A DNA stretch of 64,000 nucleotides, taken from assembly GCF_002080045.1 (NCBI RefSeq), contig NZ_MUIN01000014.1, forward strand, positions 37,523 to 101,522. The letters are read 5' to 3'. This DNA comes from Pseudomonas sp. Bc-h. GTDB taxonomy: Bacteria > Pseudomonadota > Gammaproteobacteria > Pseudomonadales > Pseudomonadaceae. Below are positions 48,248 through 57,239 of this stretch, piece by piece. The position numbers were made by a program, and so were the translations under genes. Under the pieces are notes generated by a model. The model was given only the letters and a program-made list of their open reading frames with translations. It did no database searches and was not told the DNA's origin. Each line of letters opens with the position of its first letter. The stretch's first letter is position 1.

Positions 48248-49747
48248 ATGAGCAACGCCCCGATTATCGGCCATTACATCAACGGCCAGCAGCAGGACGC
48301 CAGCGAGCGTTTCAGCGATGTGTTCAACCCTGCCACTGGCGAGGTTCAGGGCCGTGTGGCGCTGGCGGAACTGAAGACCGTCGATGAAGCAGTGGCCGCT
48401 GCCCAGGCTGCCTTCCCGGCATGGGCCGACCAGTCGTCCCTGCGCCGCGCGCGGGTGATGTTCAAGTTCAAGGAACTGCTCGATCAGCATCACGACGAGT
48501 TGGCGGAAATCATCTGCCGCGAACACGGCAAGGTGTTTTCCGATGCCAAGGGCGAAGTGGTGCGCGGCATCGAAATCGTCGAGTTCGCCTGTGGCGCGCC
48601 AAGCCTGTTGAAAAGCGACTTCAGCGACAACATCGGCGGTGGCATCGACAACTGGAACCTGCGCCAGCCATTGGGCGTGTGTGCTGGCGTCACCCCGTTC
48701 AACTTTCCGGTGATGGTGCCGCTGTGGATGATTCCCATGGCGCTGGTCACTGGTAACTGCTTCATCCTCAAACCGTCCGAGCGTGACCCTTCCGCCAGCC
48801 TGTTGATGGCGCGCCTGTTGAAGCAGGCAGGTCTGCCGGATGGCGTGTTCAACGTGGTGCAGGGCGACAAGGTGGCAGTCGACGCGTTGCTGCAACACAA
48901 GGGCATTGAAGCGATTTCCTTCGTCGGTTCGACGCCGATTGCCGAGTACATCCACCAGCAGGGCACGGCACACGGCAAGCGCGTCCAGGCATTGGGCGGG
49001 GCGAAGAACCACATGATGGTCATGCCCGACGCCGATCTGGATCAGGCTGCCGACGCATTGATTGGCGCCGCATACGGTTCGGCGGGCGAGCGCTGCATGG
49101 CGATTTCGATTGCCGTGGTGGTGGGCGACGTCGGCCAGAAACTCATCGACAAACTGCTGCCGCGCATCGATTCGCTCAAGGTCGGCAACGGCATGAACGC
49201 GGACTCTGACATGGGCCCTTTGGTGACCGCCGTGCACAAGGCCAAGGTCGAGGGTTATATCGATCAGGGCGTGAAAGAGGGCGCGAAGCTCATCGTCGAC
49301 GGTCGCAACTTCAAGGTGCCGGGCGCGGAGCAGGGCTTCTTCGTCGGCGCCACGCTGTTCGATGATGTGACGCCAGAAATGACCATCTATAAAGAAGAGA
49401 TTTTCGGCCCGGTGTTGGGCATCGTTCATGTACCTGACTTCGCGGCGGCGGTGGAGCTGATCAACGCTCACGAGTTCGGCAACGGCGTGTCCTGCTTCAC
49501 CAGCGATGGCGGCATTGCCAGAGCCTTTGCGCGCAACATCAAAGTGGGGATGGTTGGCATCAACGTGCCGATTCCGGTGCCGATGGCCTGGCATTCGTTC
49601 GGTGGCTGGAAGCGCTCGCTGTTCGGCGATCATCACGCCTATGGCGAAGAAGGCCTGCGCTTCTATAGCCGCTACAAGAGCGTGATGCAGCGCTGGCCGG
49701 ACAGCATCGCCAAGGGCGCGGAGTTCAGCATGCCGACGGCGAAGTAA
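48248..49747 (+). CDS. iolA: Methylmalonate-semialdehyde dehydrogenase (CoA-acylating)
   Basis: This 499-residue aldehyde dehydrogenase has the PFNFPVMVPLWMIPMAL cofactor region, ISFVGSTPIAEYIH and the catalytic C283 in GSAGERCMAIS. These are specific to MmsA/IolA, which oxidises malonate or methylmalonate semialdehyde with CoA to acetyl-CoA or propionyl-CoA. In this operon it completes inositol breakdown. It could also serve valine catabolism with the genes at 20.4-22.7 kb. An AAGGAG ribosome site precedes the ATG at 48248. Confidence 0.92.
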   Translation: MSNAPIIGHYINGQQQDASERFSDVFNPATGEVQGRVALAELKTVDEAVAAAQAAFPAWADQSSLRRARVMFKFKELLDQHHDELAEIICREHGKVFSDAKGEVVRGIEIVEFACGAPSLLKSDFSDNIGGGIDNWNLRQPLGVCAGVTPFNFPVMVPLWMIPMALVTGNCFILKPSERDPSASLLMARLLKQAGLPDGVFNVVQGDKVAVDALLQHKGIEAISFVGSTPIAEYIHQQGTAHGKRVQALGGAKNHMMVMPDADLDQAADALIGAAYGSAGERCMAISIAVVVGDVGQKLIDKLLPRIDSLKVGNGMNADSDMGPLVTAVHKAKVEGYIDQGVKEGAKLIVDGRNFKVPGAEQGFFVGATLFDDVTPEMTIYKEEIFGPVLGIVHVPDFAAAVELINAHEFGNGVSCFTSDGGIARAFARNIKVGMVGINVPIPVPMAWHSFGGWKRSLFGDHHAYGEEGLRFYSRYKSVMQRWPDSIAKGAEFSMPTAK

Positions 49748-49757
49748 ATTCCAACTT

Positions 49758-49861
49758 GATCGTTCTCACGCTCTGCGTGGGAATGCCGTTCTGGCGCTCT
49801 GCGTCATGCGGGGACGCAGAGCGTCCTGGGATGCGTTACCACGCGGAGCGTGGGAACGATC
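49758..49861. repeat. Long inverted repeat of the GGAACGATC type between iolA and iolD
   Basis: GATCGTTCTCACGCTCTGCG at the left faces CGCGGAGCGTGGGAACGATC at the right, with a second inner pair (GGCGCTCTGCGTC with GACGCAGAGCGTC). This is a common fluorescens-group intergenic repeat, unrelated to the CTGTAGCAG family. It could form a large cruciform or RNA hairpin inside the operon. Confidence 0.75.
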
Positions 49862-49916
49862 ATGATCATGAAATCGAGTTGACCACAGACACCTCCAATA
49901 AAAACAAGGTGCAAGC

Positions 49917-51848
49917 ATGACCACGACACGATTGACCATGGCGCAGGCCCTGGTGAAGTTTCTCGATAATCAGTACGTCGAAGTCGACGGCGTGCAGAGC
50001 AAATTCGTCGCCGGGGTATTCACCATTTTCGGCCACGGCAACGTTCTGGGCCTGGGCCAGGCGCTGGAGCAGGACAGCGGCGATTTGGTCGTGCACCAGG
50101 GCCGCAACGAACAAGGCATGTGTCACGCGGCAATGGGCTTCGCCAAGCAGCATCTGCGGCGCAAAATCTACGCGTGTACCTCTTCTGTCGGGCCGGGCGC
50201 GGCGAACATGATCACCGCCGCCGCCACCGCGTCCGCCAACCGCATTCCGCTGTTGCTGCTACCGGGCGACGTCTACGCCAGCCGCCAGCCCGACCCGGTG
50301 TTGCAGCAGATCGAACAATTCCACGACCTGAGCATCAGCACCAACGATGGGTTCAAGGCTGTGAGCAAATACTGGGACCGGATCAATCGCCCCGAGCAAT
50401 TGATGAGCGCCGCGCTGAACGCCATGCGCGTACTCACCGACCCTGCCGAAACCGGAGCCGTGACCCTCGCATTACCGCAAGATGTGCAGGGCGAGGCCTA
50501 CGACTACCCGGATTCCTTCCTGCAAAAACGCGTGCATCGCATCGACCGACGCCCGCCTACCCAGGCCATGCTCAAGGACGCGTTGGCGCTGCTCAAGGGC
50601 AAGCGCAAGCCGTTGTTGATCTGTGGCGGCGGGGTGCGATATTCCGGCGCGGCGGCCGAACTTCAGGCCTTCGCCGAGCGTTACGACATCCCGTTCACTG
50701 AAACTCAGGCGGGCAAGAGCGCGATCGTCTCAGCGCATCCGCTGAACATGGGCGGTATCGGTGAGACCGGCTCGCTGGCGGCCAACACCCTGGCTCGCGA
50801 GGCGGACCTGATCATCGGCGTCGGCACCCGCTACAGCGACTTCACCACCGGCTCGAAATCGCTGTTCCAGAACCCCGATGTGCAGTTCCTCAACCTCAAC
50901 GTCGGCGCGTTCGACGTGCGAAAGCTCGATGGCGTGCAAGTGCTGGCGGATGCTCAGCTGGCGCTGCAATCGTTGAACGATGCGCTGGGCGACTACAAAA
51001 CGAGTTGGGACGATGCCCCGAAGCAGGCGAGAGCGGCGCTGGATGCAGAAGTCGATCGGCTGTACGCCGTCGACTATCAGACTCAGGATTTCGAGCCCGA
51101 AGTCAGTGGCCATCTGGACCCTCAAGTGCTGCGCGACTTCATCGAGATGACCGGTTCCTGCCTCACCCAAAGCCGAGTGCTCGGCATCCTTAATCAGCAG
51201 TTGCCCAGCGACGCGGTGATCGTCGCCGCAGCGGGCAGTTTGCCGGGGGATCTGCAACGGGCGTGGCGCAGTACCAGTGTCGACAGTTACCACGTCGAGT
51301 ACGGTTATTCCTGCATGGGCTACGAGGTCAATGCCGCGCTCGGGGCCAAGATGGCCGCCCCTGAGCGCGAGGTCTATGCGCTGGTCGGTGATGGCTCGTA
51401 CATGATGTTGCACTCCGAGCTGGCGACCTCGATTCAGGAGCGGCGCAAGATCAACGTGGTGTTGCTGGACAACATGGCCTTCGGTTGCATCAACAACCTG
51501 CAGATGGGTAACGGCATGGGCAGTTTCGGCACCGAGTTCCGCTTCCGCAACCCAGAGAGCGGGCAACTCGACGGCGACTTCGTGCCGGTGGACTTCGCCA
51601 TGAGCGCGGCGGCCTATGGCTGCAAGACCTACAAGGTGAAAACCGTCGAAGAGCTGGAAGCGGCGTTGATCGATGCACGCACACAGACCGTTTCGACGTT
51701 GATCGACATCAAGGTCCTGCCCAAGACCATGATCCACGGCTATCTGTCGTGGTGGCGTGTGGGCGTGGCCGAGGTGTCCACTACAGGCACCACCGCCGAC
51801 GCCTATGAGCGGCAGAAAGCGATGCTGGCCAAGGCCCGTAAATATTGA
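49917..51848 (+). CDS. iolD: 3D-(3,5/4)-trihydroxycyclohexane-1,2-dione hydrolase
   Basis: This 643-residue thiamine-diphosphate enzyme opens the ring of the dione made by IolE, giving 5-deoxy-glucuronate. It has GRNEQGMCHAAMGFA (with the activating glutamate), SSVGPGAANMITAAATA, LLICGGGVRYSGA in the middle domain, and a ThDP motif starting GDGSYMMLHSELATS and ending in LLDNMAFGCINN. Length fits IolD. A ribosome site (CAAGGTG) precedes the ATG at 49917. The dehydrogenase gene follows by 11 bp. Confidence 0.92.
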   Translation: MTTTRLTMAQALVKFLDNQYVEVDGVQSKFVAGVFTIFGHGNVLGLGQALEQDSGDLVVHQGRNEQGMCHAAMGFAKQHLRRKIYACTSSVGPGAANMITAAATASANRIPLLLLPGDVYASRQPDPVLQQIEQFHDLSISTNDGFKAVSKYWDRINRPEQLMSAALNAMRVLTDPAETGAVTLALPQDVQGEAYDYPDSFLQKRVHRIDRRPPTQAMLKDALALLKGKRKPLLICGGGVRYSGAAAELQAFAERYDIPFTETQAGKSAIVSAHPLNMGGIGETGSLAANTLAREADLIIGVGTRYSDFTTGSKSLFQNPDVQFLNLNVGAFDVRKLDGVQVLADAQLALQSLNDALGDYKTSWDDAPKQARAALDAEVDRLYAVDYQTQDFEPEVSGHLDPQVLRDFIEMTGSCLTQSRVLGILNQQLPSDAVIVAAAGSLPGDLQRAWRSTSVDSYHVEYGYSCMGYEVNAALGAKMAAPEREVYALVGDGSYMMLHSELATSIQERRKINVVLLDNMAFGCINNLQMGNGMGSFGTEFRFRNPESGQLDGDFVPVDFAMSAAAYGCKTYKVKTVEELEAALIDARTQTVSTLIDIKVLPKTMIHGYLSWWRVGVAEVSTTGTTADAYERQKAMLAKARKY

Positions 51849-51859
51849 AGGAGAACGTC

Positions 51860-52879
51860 ATGAAAATCGGACTCATCGGCTACGGCAAGGGCGGGCGTTT
51901 CTTTCATGCGCCGCTGCTGGCCAGCATGAATGGCGCAACGTTCGCCGGTGTGGTGACGCGCTCACCCGAACGACGCGCGGAACTGAGCAAGGATTACCCC
52001 AGGGTTCCGGCGTTCGACAGTCTGGCGGACATGGTCCAAGCGGGGATCGATGCTGTGGTGATCTCCACACCATTGGCGTCCCGTCGTGCACTGATTCTGG
52101 AGGCCATCGAACTCGGCATTCCGGTGGTCAGCGACAAGCCCTTTGCTCTCGACGCGAAACAGGCTCAGGAACTGGTGGACGCCGCCGAGCGCCGTGGCGT
52201 GTTGTTGGGGGTGTACCAGAACCGTCGCTGGGATTCGGATTTCCTCACGGTGCGCAAACTGATCGATCAGGGTGTGCTGGGCGAGATCAGCCGTTTCGAA
52301 TCCCGCGTCGAGCGCTATTCGCCTTCTTCGGTGGGTAAAGAAAGTGGCGGAGGAATATTACGTGATCTGGGCAGCCATCTGGTGGACCAGGCATTGCAGT
52401 TATTCGGGCCGGTACAGCGGGTGTACGCCGAACTCGAGTTCGCCACGCCCGATAAAAAAGTCGATCACGGCTTTTTCGTTTCGTTGATCCACACCAGTGG
52501 CGTGACCTCGCATTTGTGGGGCAACTGCCTGCAAAACGCTCAAGGTCCACGCTTTCGGGTCAATGGCTCTCAGGGCTGCTATACCGTTGATGGCCTCGAC
52601 GGGCAGGAAGCTGCGGCGCTGGCAGGGTTGTCGCCTAAATCAGAAGGCGAGCGCTGGGGCGTCGAAGAACATCGTCGATGGGGCTGGTTCGAACAAGGCG
52701 AGCATCGCGAACGCGTGCCGTCCGAGCGCGGCAGCTGGCCTGAGTTCTATCGCCAGTTGCAGGAAGCGGTGATCAATCAGGGGCGCAACCCGGTGGATGC
52801 GCGAGACGCGGTGGCATCGGCGAAGGTGCTGGACGCAGCCAGGATCAGTGCGCTGGAAGGGCGGGTGGTGGTGTTGTAA
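51860..52879 (+). CDS. Gfo/Idh/MocA oxidoreductase, IolW/YdgJ-like scyllo-inositol dehydrogenase candidate
   Basis: This 339-residue NAD(P)-binding oxidoreductase has GLIGYGKGGRFFHAPLLASM at the start, VVSDKPFALD (the EKP-type motif), QNRRWDSDFLTVRKLI and ILRDLGSHLVDQALQLFG. The FFHAPLL and NRRWDSDFLT blocks are those of the IolW/YdgJ group, which act on scyllo-inositol or related polyols, rather than of classical IolG. It would feed 2-keto-inositol into IolE. The ATG at 51860 has AAGGAG before it; the TTG at 51845 does not. It is the only inositol dehydrogenase candidate here. Confidence 0.75.
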   Translation: MKIGLIGYGKGGRFFHAPLLASMNGATFAGVVTRSPERRAELSKDYPRVPAFDSLADMVQAGIDAVVISTPLASRRALILEAIELGIPVVSDKPFALDAKQAQELVDAAERRGVLLGVYQNRRWDSDFLTVRKLIDQGVLGEISRFESRVERYSPSSVGKESGGGILRDLGSHLVDQALQLFGPVQRVYAELEFATPDKKVDHGFFVSLIHTSGVTSHLWGNCLQNAQGPRFRVNGSQGCYTVDGLDGQEAAALAGLSPKSEGERWGVEEHRRWGWFEQGEHRERVPSERGSWPEFYRQLQEAVINQGRNPVDARDAVASAKVLDAARISALEGRVVVL

Positions 52880-52893
52880 TCGCTGGTTACCCT

Positions 52894-52963
52894 CTGTAGC
52901 AGCACGGCTTGCCGGCGATAGCGATTTCGAAGCCGACACCGCCGCCAAACTGTGCTGCTGCCG
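52894..52963. repeat. Degenerate REP-like element
   Basis: It opens CTGTAGCAGCACGGCTTGCC and closes with CCGCCAAACTGTGCTGCTG. The arms pair with several mismatches. Same family as 37048 and 48150. Confidence 0.6.
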
Positions 52964-53012
52964 CGTGAATGTTTGCATTGAAAAGTAAAATAGAAATTAA
53001 TTCTAAAATCGG

Positions 53013-53034
53013 TTGAAGTAGAAATTATTTTCCA
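53013..53034 (-). promoter_or_regulatory. Candidate IolR operator before the inositol transporter
   Basis: Read on the minus strand it is TGGAAAATAATTTCTACTTC plus AA, 18 of 22 identical to the site before iolC at 44257. A TAGAA-N5-TTCTA dyad lies just left at 52991-53005, again similar to the TAGAA half site near iolC. Confidence 0.6.
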
Positions 53035-53151
53035 ATAGAGTCATTTCCAGGTTGCCGACTATCGACGTCCAGACCTGATGCCAGGCTACCCTGGCTTCAG
53101 CTCCGAACGAGCGATGCCAAAACAAGAAAGCCAAAAAGACAGGTACCGTCG

Positions 53152-53391
53152 ATGAACATTTTCAACAAAGCCGCCAAGGTTTGCCGTTCACTATCACGCA
53201 CTCTTCTCGCTGCTTCCCGCGCCGTCTCGCACGCCAAGTGCGCCGTTGTCCCTGCCCTCGAACGATCCCTTGAAACCGTTGCTCGCGTGCTGTGCGTAGA
53301 AAGCCACGGCGTGATGGTCTGCGGCTCATCGGCGGCGTCGGTCGCACACTTCACGAATCCGCATTTTTCAAGTCAACCCAAAGCTCTGTGA
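53152..53391 (+). CDS. Doubtful 79-residue open frame upstream of the transporter genes
   Basis: The frame reads MNIFNKAAKVCRSLSRTLL at the start, with basic and amphipathic character and four cysteines. No family is recognised. The ribosome site is weak. It occupies the transporter's 5' region in the same orientation, so it could be a leader peptide gene, a small protein, or chance. Confidence 0.3.
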   Translation: MNIFNKAAKVCRSLSRTLLAASRAVSHAKCAVVPALERSLETVARVLCVESHGVMVCGSSAASVAHFTNPHFSSQPKAL

Positions 53392-53449
53392 ACACCAGCA
53401 GTCGTTAGCCAATTCACTACAACAACAAGAATTTGGAGAAAGACCGTTC

Positions 53450-54379
53450 ATGAATACCAAAGCCCGTTTTACCTCCCTGGCACTGGCCCTGATGCTCAGC
53501 AGCGGCGCGGTCATGGCCGCCGACCTGAAAATTGGCGTCGCCATGTCGCAGTTCGATGACACCTACCTGACCTACATGCGCGAAGACATGGGCAAGAAAG
53601 CCAAGGACATGGGCGGCGTCGACCTGCAGTTCGTCGATGGCCGCAACGATGTGAACAAACAGCTCGACCAGGTGCAGGAGCTGATCGGCAAGAAGGTCGA
53701 CGCGCTGATCGTCAACCCGGTCGATACCGCCGCCACCGGGCGCATCACCAAGGCCGCCACCGCCGCAGGCATTCCGCTGGTGTACGTCAACCGCCGCCCT
53801 GACGATCCGAAACTGCCAGCAGGCGTTGCGTCGGTCACCTCCGACGACAAGGAAGCAGGCCGGATGCAGATGGAATACATCGCCAACAAACTGAACGGCA
53901 AAGGCACCGTGGTGATCCTGCTGGGCGAACTGTCGAACAACTCGACTCGCGACCGCACCGAAGGCGTCAAAGAAGTCCTGAAAAAATACCCTGACATCAA
54001 GATCGCCGAAGAACAGGAAGGCGCATGGGGACGCCAGAAAGGCATGGATATCACCAACAATTGGCTGACCCAGGGGCGTGATTTCAGTGCGGTACTTTCC
54101 AACAACGATGAAATGGCCATTGGCGCGTCCATGGCCTTGAAGCAAGCAGGCAAAAAGCAGGGTGACGTACTCGTGGCAGGGGTAGACGGCACGCCGGACG
54201 GTCTGGCCGCGGTCAAGAAAGGCGACCTGACGGTATCAGTGTTCCAGGACGCGAAAGGGCAGGGCGAAGGCTCCATCGACGCCGCCGTGAAACTGGCGAA
54301 GAAGGAAGCGTTGCCGCAACAGGCGATCGTGATTCCCTTCAAGCTGATCACGCCCGAAAACGTCAGCACCTTCAAATAA
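53450..54379 (+). CDS. Inositol-type sugar ABC transporter, periplasmic binding protein
   Basis: This 309-residue protein has a Sec signal peptide (SLALALMLSSGAVMA, cleavage after about residue 23) and a ribose-binding-like fold: KIGVAMSQFDDTYLTYMRED, DALIVNPVDTAA, VYVNRRP and VAGVDGTPDGLAAVKKGDL. It should capture the sugar in the periplasm for the importer made by the next two genes. Specificity for myo-inositol is inferred from the iol context and the shared operator; it is the counterpart of Caulobacter IbpA. Confidence 0.85.
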   Translation: MNTKARFTSLALALMLSSGAVMAADLKIGVAMSQFDDTYLTYMREDMGKKAKDMGGVDLQFVDGRNDVNKQLDQVQELIGKKVDALIVNPVDTAATGRITKAATAAGIPLVYVNRRPDDPKLPAGVASVTSDDKEAGRMQMEYIANKLNGKGTVVILLGELSNNSTRDRTEGVKEVLKKYPDIKIAEEQEGAWGRQKGMDITNNWLTQGRDFSAVLSNNDEMAIGASMALKQAGKKQGDVLVAGVDGTPDGLAAVKKGDLTVSVFQDAKGQGEGSIDAAVKLAKKEALPQQAIVIPFKLITPENVSTFK

Positions 54380-54464
54380 CCGTTCACAAAACAACAACTG
54401 ACAGGATGCAGAGGGCGGCGCGGCCGTGCCTCTGCCACCGATGTCACTTGAGGAGCCTGTGACC

Positions 54465-56033
54465 ATGTTCGCTTCAGCTACCCCATCGCCCGCAGCCATG
54501 ACCGATCCAACGCCTGATCTGGCGGCAACCACGGCCGACCATCCTTACCTGCTGGAAATCACCAACATCAGCAAGGGTTTTCCTGGCGTGGTGGCGCTGG
54601 ATAACGTCGAACTGCGCGTGCGGCCCGGCAGTGTGCTGGCGCTGATGGGCGAGAACGGAGCGGGCAAGTCCACCCTGATGAAGATCATCGCGGGAATCTA
54701 CCAGCCCGACACTGGCGAGATCCGTCTGCGCGGCAAACCAGTGGTGTTCGAAACGCCACTGGCGGCGCTGCAATCGGGCATCGCGATGATTCACCAGGAA
54801 CTCAACCTGATGCCACACATGAGCATCGCCGAGAACATCTGGATCGGTCGTGAGCAGCTCAACGGTCTTCACATGGTCGATCACCGCGCCATGCATCGCT
54901 GCACGGCAGAATTGCTGGAGCGCTTGCGCATCAATCTGGATCCGGAGGAGCTGGTCGGTAACCTCAGCATCGCGGAACGGCAGATGGTCGAGATCGCCAA
55001 GGCCGTGTCTTATGACTCCGACGTGCTGATCATGGATGAGCCGACTTCGGCCATTACCGAGAAGGAAGTCGCCCACCTGTTTTCGATCATCGCCGACCTG
55101 CGTGCGCAGGGTAAAGGCATCATCTACATCACCCACAAGATGAACGAAGTGTTCGCCATCGCTGACGAAGTGGCAGTGTTTCGCGACGGTGCCTACATCG
55201 GTCTGCAACGCGCCGACAGCATGGACGGTGACAGCCTGATCTCGATGATGGTGGGTCGTGAATTGACTCAGCTGTTCCCCGAGCGGGACCAGCCTGTCGG
55301 CAAACTCCTGCTGTCCGTGCGCGACCTGTCACTGGAGGGCGTGTTCGACGGCGTGTCCTTCGACCTGCATGCCGGCGAAGTGCTGGGAATTGCCGGGCTG
55401 ATGGGCTCGGGCCGCACCAATGTCGCGGAGACCATCTTCGGCGTGACGCCGTGCACTCGCGGCGAGATCCACCTCGACGGCGTGCCAATCAAAGTCAGCG
55501 ATCCGCATTTCGCCATCGAAAAAGGCTTCGCGCTGCTGACCGAGGATCGCAAGCTCAGCGGCTTGTTTCCGTGCCTTTCGGTGCTGGAAAACATGGAAAT
55601 GGCGGTATTGCCGCATTTCGTCGGCAACGGTTTCGTGCATCAGAAAGCCTTGCGCGCCCTGTGTGAAGACATGTGCAAGAAGCTGCGGGTCAAGACCCCG
55701 TCACTGGAGCAATGCATCGACACGCTGTCTGGCGGCAATCAGCAGAAGGCCTTACTGGCGCGCTGGCTGATGACCAACCCTCGGGTGCTGATTCTCGACG
55801 AGCCGACTCGCGGTATCGACGTCGGCGCCAAGGCTGAAATTTATCGCCTGATCTCGCTGCTCGCCAGCGAAGGCATGGCGGTGATCATGATTTCTTCGGA
55901 ACTGCCCGAAGTGCTGGGCATGAGCGACCGCGTCATGGTCATGCACGAAGGCGAGATGATGGGCACCCTCGACCGTGCCGATGCGACTCAGGAGCGGGTC
56001 ATGCACCTGGCTTCGGGAAACTCGATTCACTGA
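54465..56033 (+). CDS. Inositol-type sugar ABC transporter, double ATPase
   Basis: This 522-residue protein has two fused ATP-binding cassettes, as in RbsA/IatA. The first has Walker A GENGAGKST and the signature NLSIAERQMVEIAK followed by VLIMDEPTSA. The second has LMGSGRTN, a degenerate Walker A, with LSGGNQQKALLARW and VLILDEPTRGIDVG. A degenerate second or first site is normal in this family. AGGAG precedes the ATG at 54465; upstream in-frame starts are unsupported. It powers the importer. Confidence 0.88.
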   Translation: MFASATPSPAAMTDPTPDLAATTADHPYLLEITNISKGFPGVVALDNVELRVRPGSVLALMGENGAGKSTLMKIIAGIYQPDTGEIRLRGKPVVFETPLAALQSGIAMIHQELNLMPHMSIAENIWIGREQLNGLHMVDHRAMHRCTAELLERLRINLDPEELVGNLSIAERQMVEIAKAVSYDSDVLIMDEPTSAITEKEVAHLFSIIADLRAQGKGIIYITHKMNEVFAIADEVAVFRDGAYIGLQRADSMDGDSLISMMVGRELTQLFPERDQPVGKLLLSVRDLSLEGVFDGVSFDLHAGEVLGIAGLMGSGRTNVAETIFGVTPCTRGEIHLDGVPIKVSDPHFAIEKGFALLTEDRKLSGLFPCLSVLENMEMAVLPHFVGNGFVHQKALRALCEDMCKKLRVKTPSLEQCIDTLSGGNQQKALLARWLMTNPRVLILDEPTRGIDVGAKAEIYRLISLLASEGMAVIMISSELPEVLGMSDRVMVMHEGEMMGTLDRADATQERVMHLASGNSIH

Positions 56034-56086
56034 ACCCGGGCTGCCAATGGCCCCATTGCGGGTCGGAACAAGAATAAGAGGCACAC

Positions 56087-57115
56087 ATGAAGATGAACGC
56101 GATACTGGAAAACAAACCCGCCTTGGCACCGAGCAAGCACAAGCGTCGTCTGCCCACAGAACTGAGCATTTTCCTGGTGCTGATCGGCATCGCCCTGATC
56201 TTCGAAGTGTTCGGCTGGGTCGTGCGCGATCAGAGCTTTCTGATGAACTCCCAGCGCCTGGTGTTGATGATTCTGCAAGTGTCGATCATTGGCATGATCG
56301 CCATCGGGGTGACCCAAGTGATCATCACCACCGGGATCGACCTGTCCTCGGGCTCGGTCCTGGCGCTGACGGCGATGATCGCCGCCAGTCTCGCGCAGTC
56401 TTCCGAGTACACCCGCGCAGTGTTCCCATCGCTGACCGACCTGCCAGTGTGGATACCGGTCATCGCAGGGCTTGGGGTCGGGTTGCTGGCGGGTGCCATC
56501 AACGGGAGCATCATCGCGATCACCGGGATCCCGCCGTTCATCGCCACGCTGGGCATGATGGTCTCGGCTCGCGGCCTGGCGCGGTACTACACGGGCGGTC
56601 AGCCGGTGAGCATGCTCAATGATTCCTACACCGCCATCGGTCAGGGCGCGATGCCGGTGATCATCTTTCTGGTGGTGGCGGTGATCTTCCACATCGCCCT
56701 GCGCTACACCAAGTACGGTAAATACACCTACGCCATCGGCGGCAACATGCAGGCGGCGCGGACCTCCGGGATCAACGTCAAGCGCCATCTGATCATCGTC
56801 TACAGCATCGCGGGCCTGCTGGCAGGTCTGGCAGGTGTGGTCGCATCGGCAAGGGCGGCCACTGGTCAGGCGGGGATGGGCGTGTCCTACGAACTGGATG
56901 CCATCGCGGCGGCAGTGATCGGCGGCACCAGCCTGGCCGGCGGCGTCGGGCGCATCACCGGCACCGTGATCGGCGCGCTGATTCTGGGGGTCATGGCCAG
57001 CGGATTTACCTTCGTTGGCGTTGATGCCTATGTACAAGACATCATCAAAGGGTTGATCATCGTGGTCGCGGTGGTCATCGACCAATACCGCAACAAGCGC
57101 AAGCTCAAGCGCTGA
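56087..57115 (+). CDS. Inositol-type sugar ABC transporter, permease
   Basis: This 342-residue inner-membrane permease of the BPD_transp_2 family has about ten hydrophobic segments, GVTQVIITTGIDLSSGSVLAL, and the cytoplasmic EAA-like loop IGGNMQAARTSGINVKRHL. It is the third part of the importer. A strong terminator follows 16 bp after the stop, so the transporter operon ends here. Confidence 0.88.
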   Translation: MKMNAILENKPALAPSKHKRRLPTELSIFLVLIGIALIFEVFGWVVRDQSFLMNSQRLVLMILQVSIIGMIAIGVTQVIITTGIDLSSGSVLALTAMIAASLAQSSEYTRAVFPSLTDLPVWIPVIAGLGVGLLAGAINGSIIAITGIPPFIATLGMMVSARGLARYYTGGQPVSMLNDSYTAIGQGAMPVIIFLVVAVIFHIALRYTKYGKYTYAIGGNMQAARTSGINVKRHLIIVYSIAGLLAGLAGVVASARAATGQAGMGVSYELDAIAAAVIGGTSLAGGVGRITGTVIGALILGVMASGFTFVGVDAYVQDIIKGLIIVVAVVIDQYRNKRKLKR

Positions 57116-57131
57116 GCGTTTGAAGAATGTG

Positions 57132-57166
57132 AAAAAGGGCCTGGTTACAGGCCCTTTTTGTTTTTG
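57132..57166 (+). terminator. Intrinsic terminator of the inositol transporter operon
   Basis: AAAAAGGGCCTG pairs with CAGGCCCTTTTT around GTTA. The stem is perfect over 12 bp and the T-run TTTTTG follows. Confidence 0.88.
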
Positions 57167-57239
57167 TATCGATTTGAACCGGAGCGTGAATGGCCGGTCA
57201 GAGACCATCCGGTTCTCATAGGCTGACCGCCAGACTGTC

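Larger units (their letters stand above)
52880..53449. other. Control region before the inositol transporter genes
   Basis: This region carries a degenerate REP-like element (52894-52963), an AT-rich segment with the candidate IolR site (53013-53034), and a doubtful small open frame (53152-53391). It separates the catabolic operon from the transporter operon and probably holds the transporter promoter. Confidence 0.5.

Noticed and set aside
48212..49636. 474-codon minus-strand frame opposite iolA
   Set aside because: Histidine- and arginine-rich shadow of a strongly conserved dehydrogenase.
52894..52963. CRISPR-like repeats among the short palindromic elements
   Set aside because: The elements are scattered singly between genes, with no regular spacing, spacers or cas genes.
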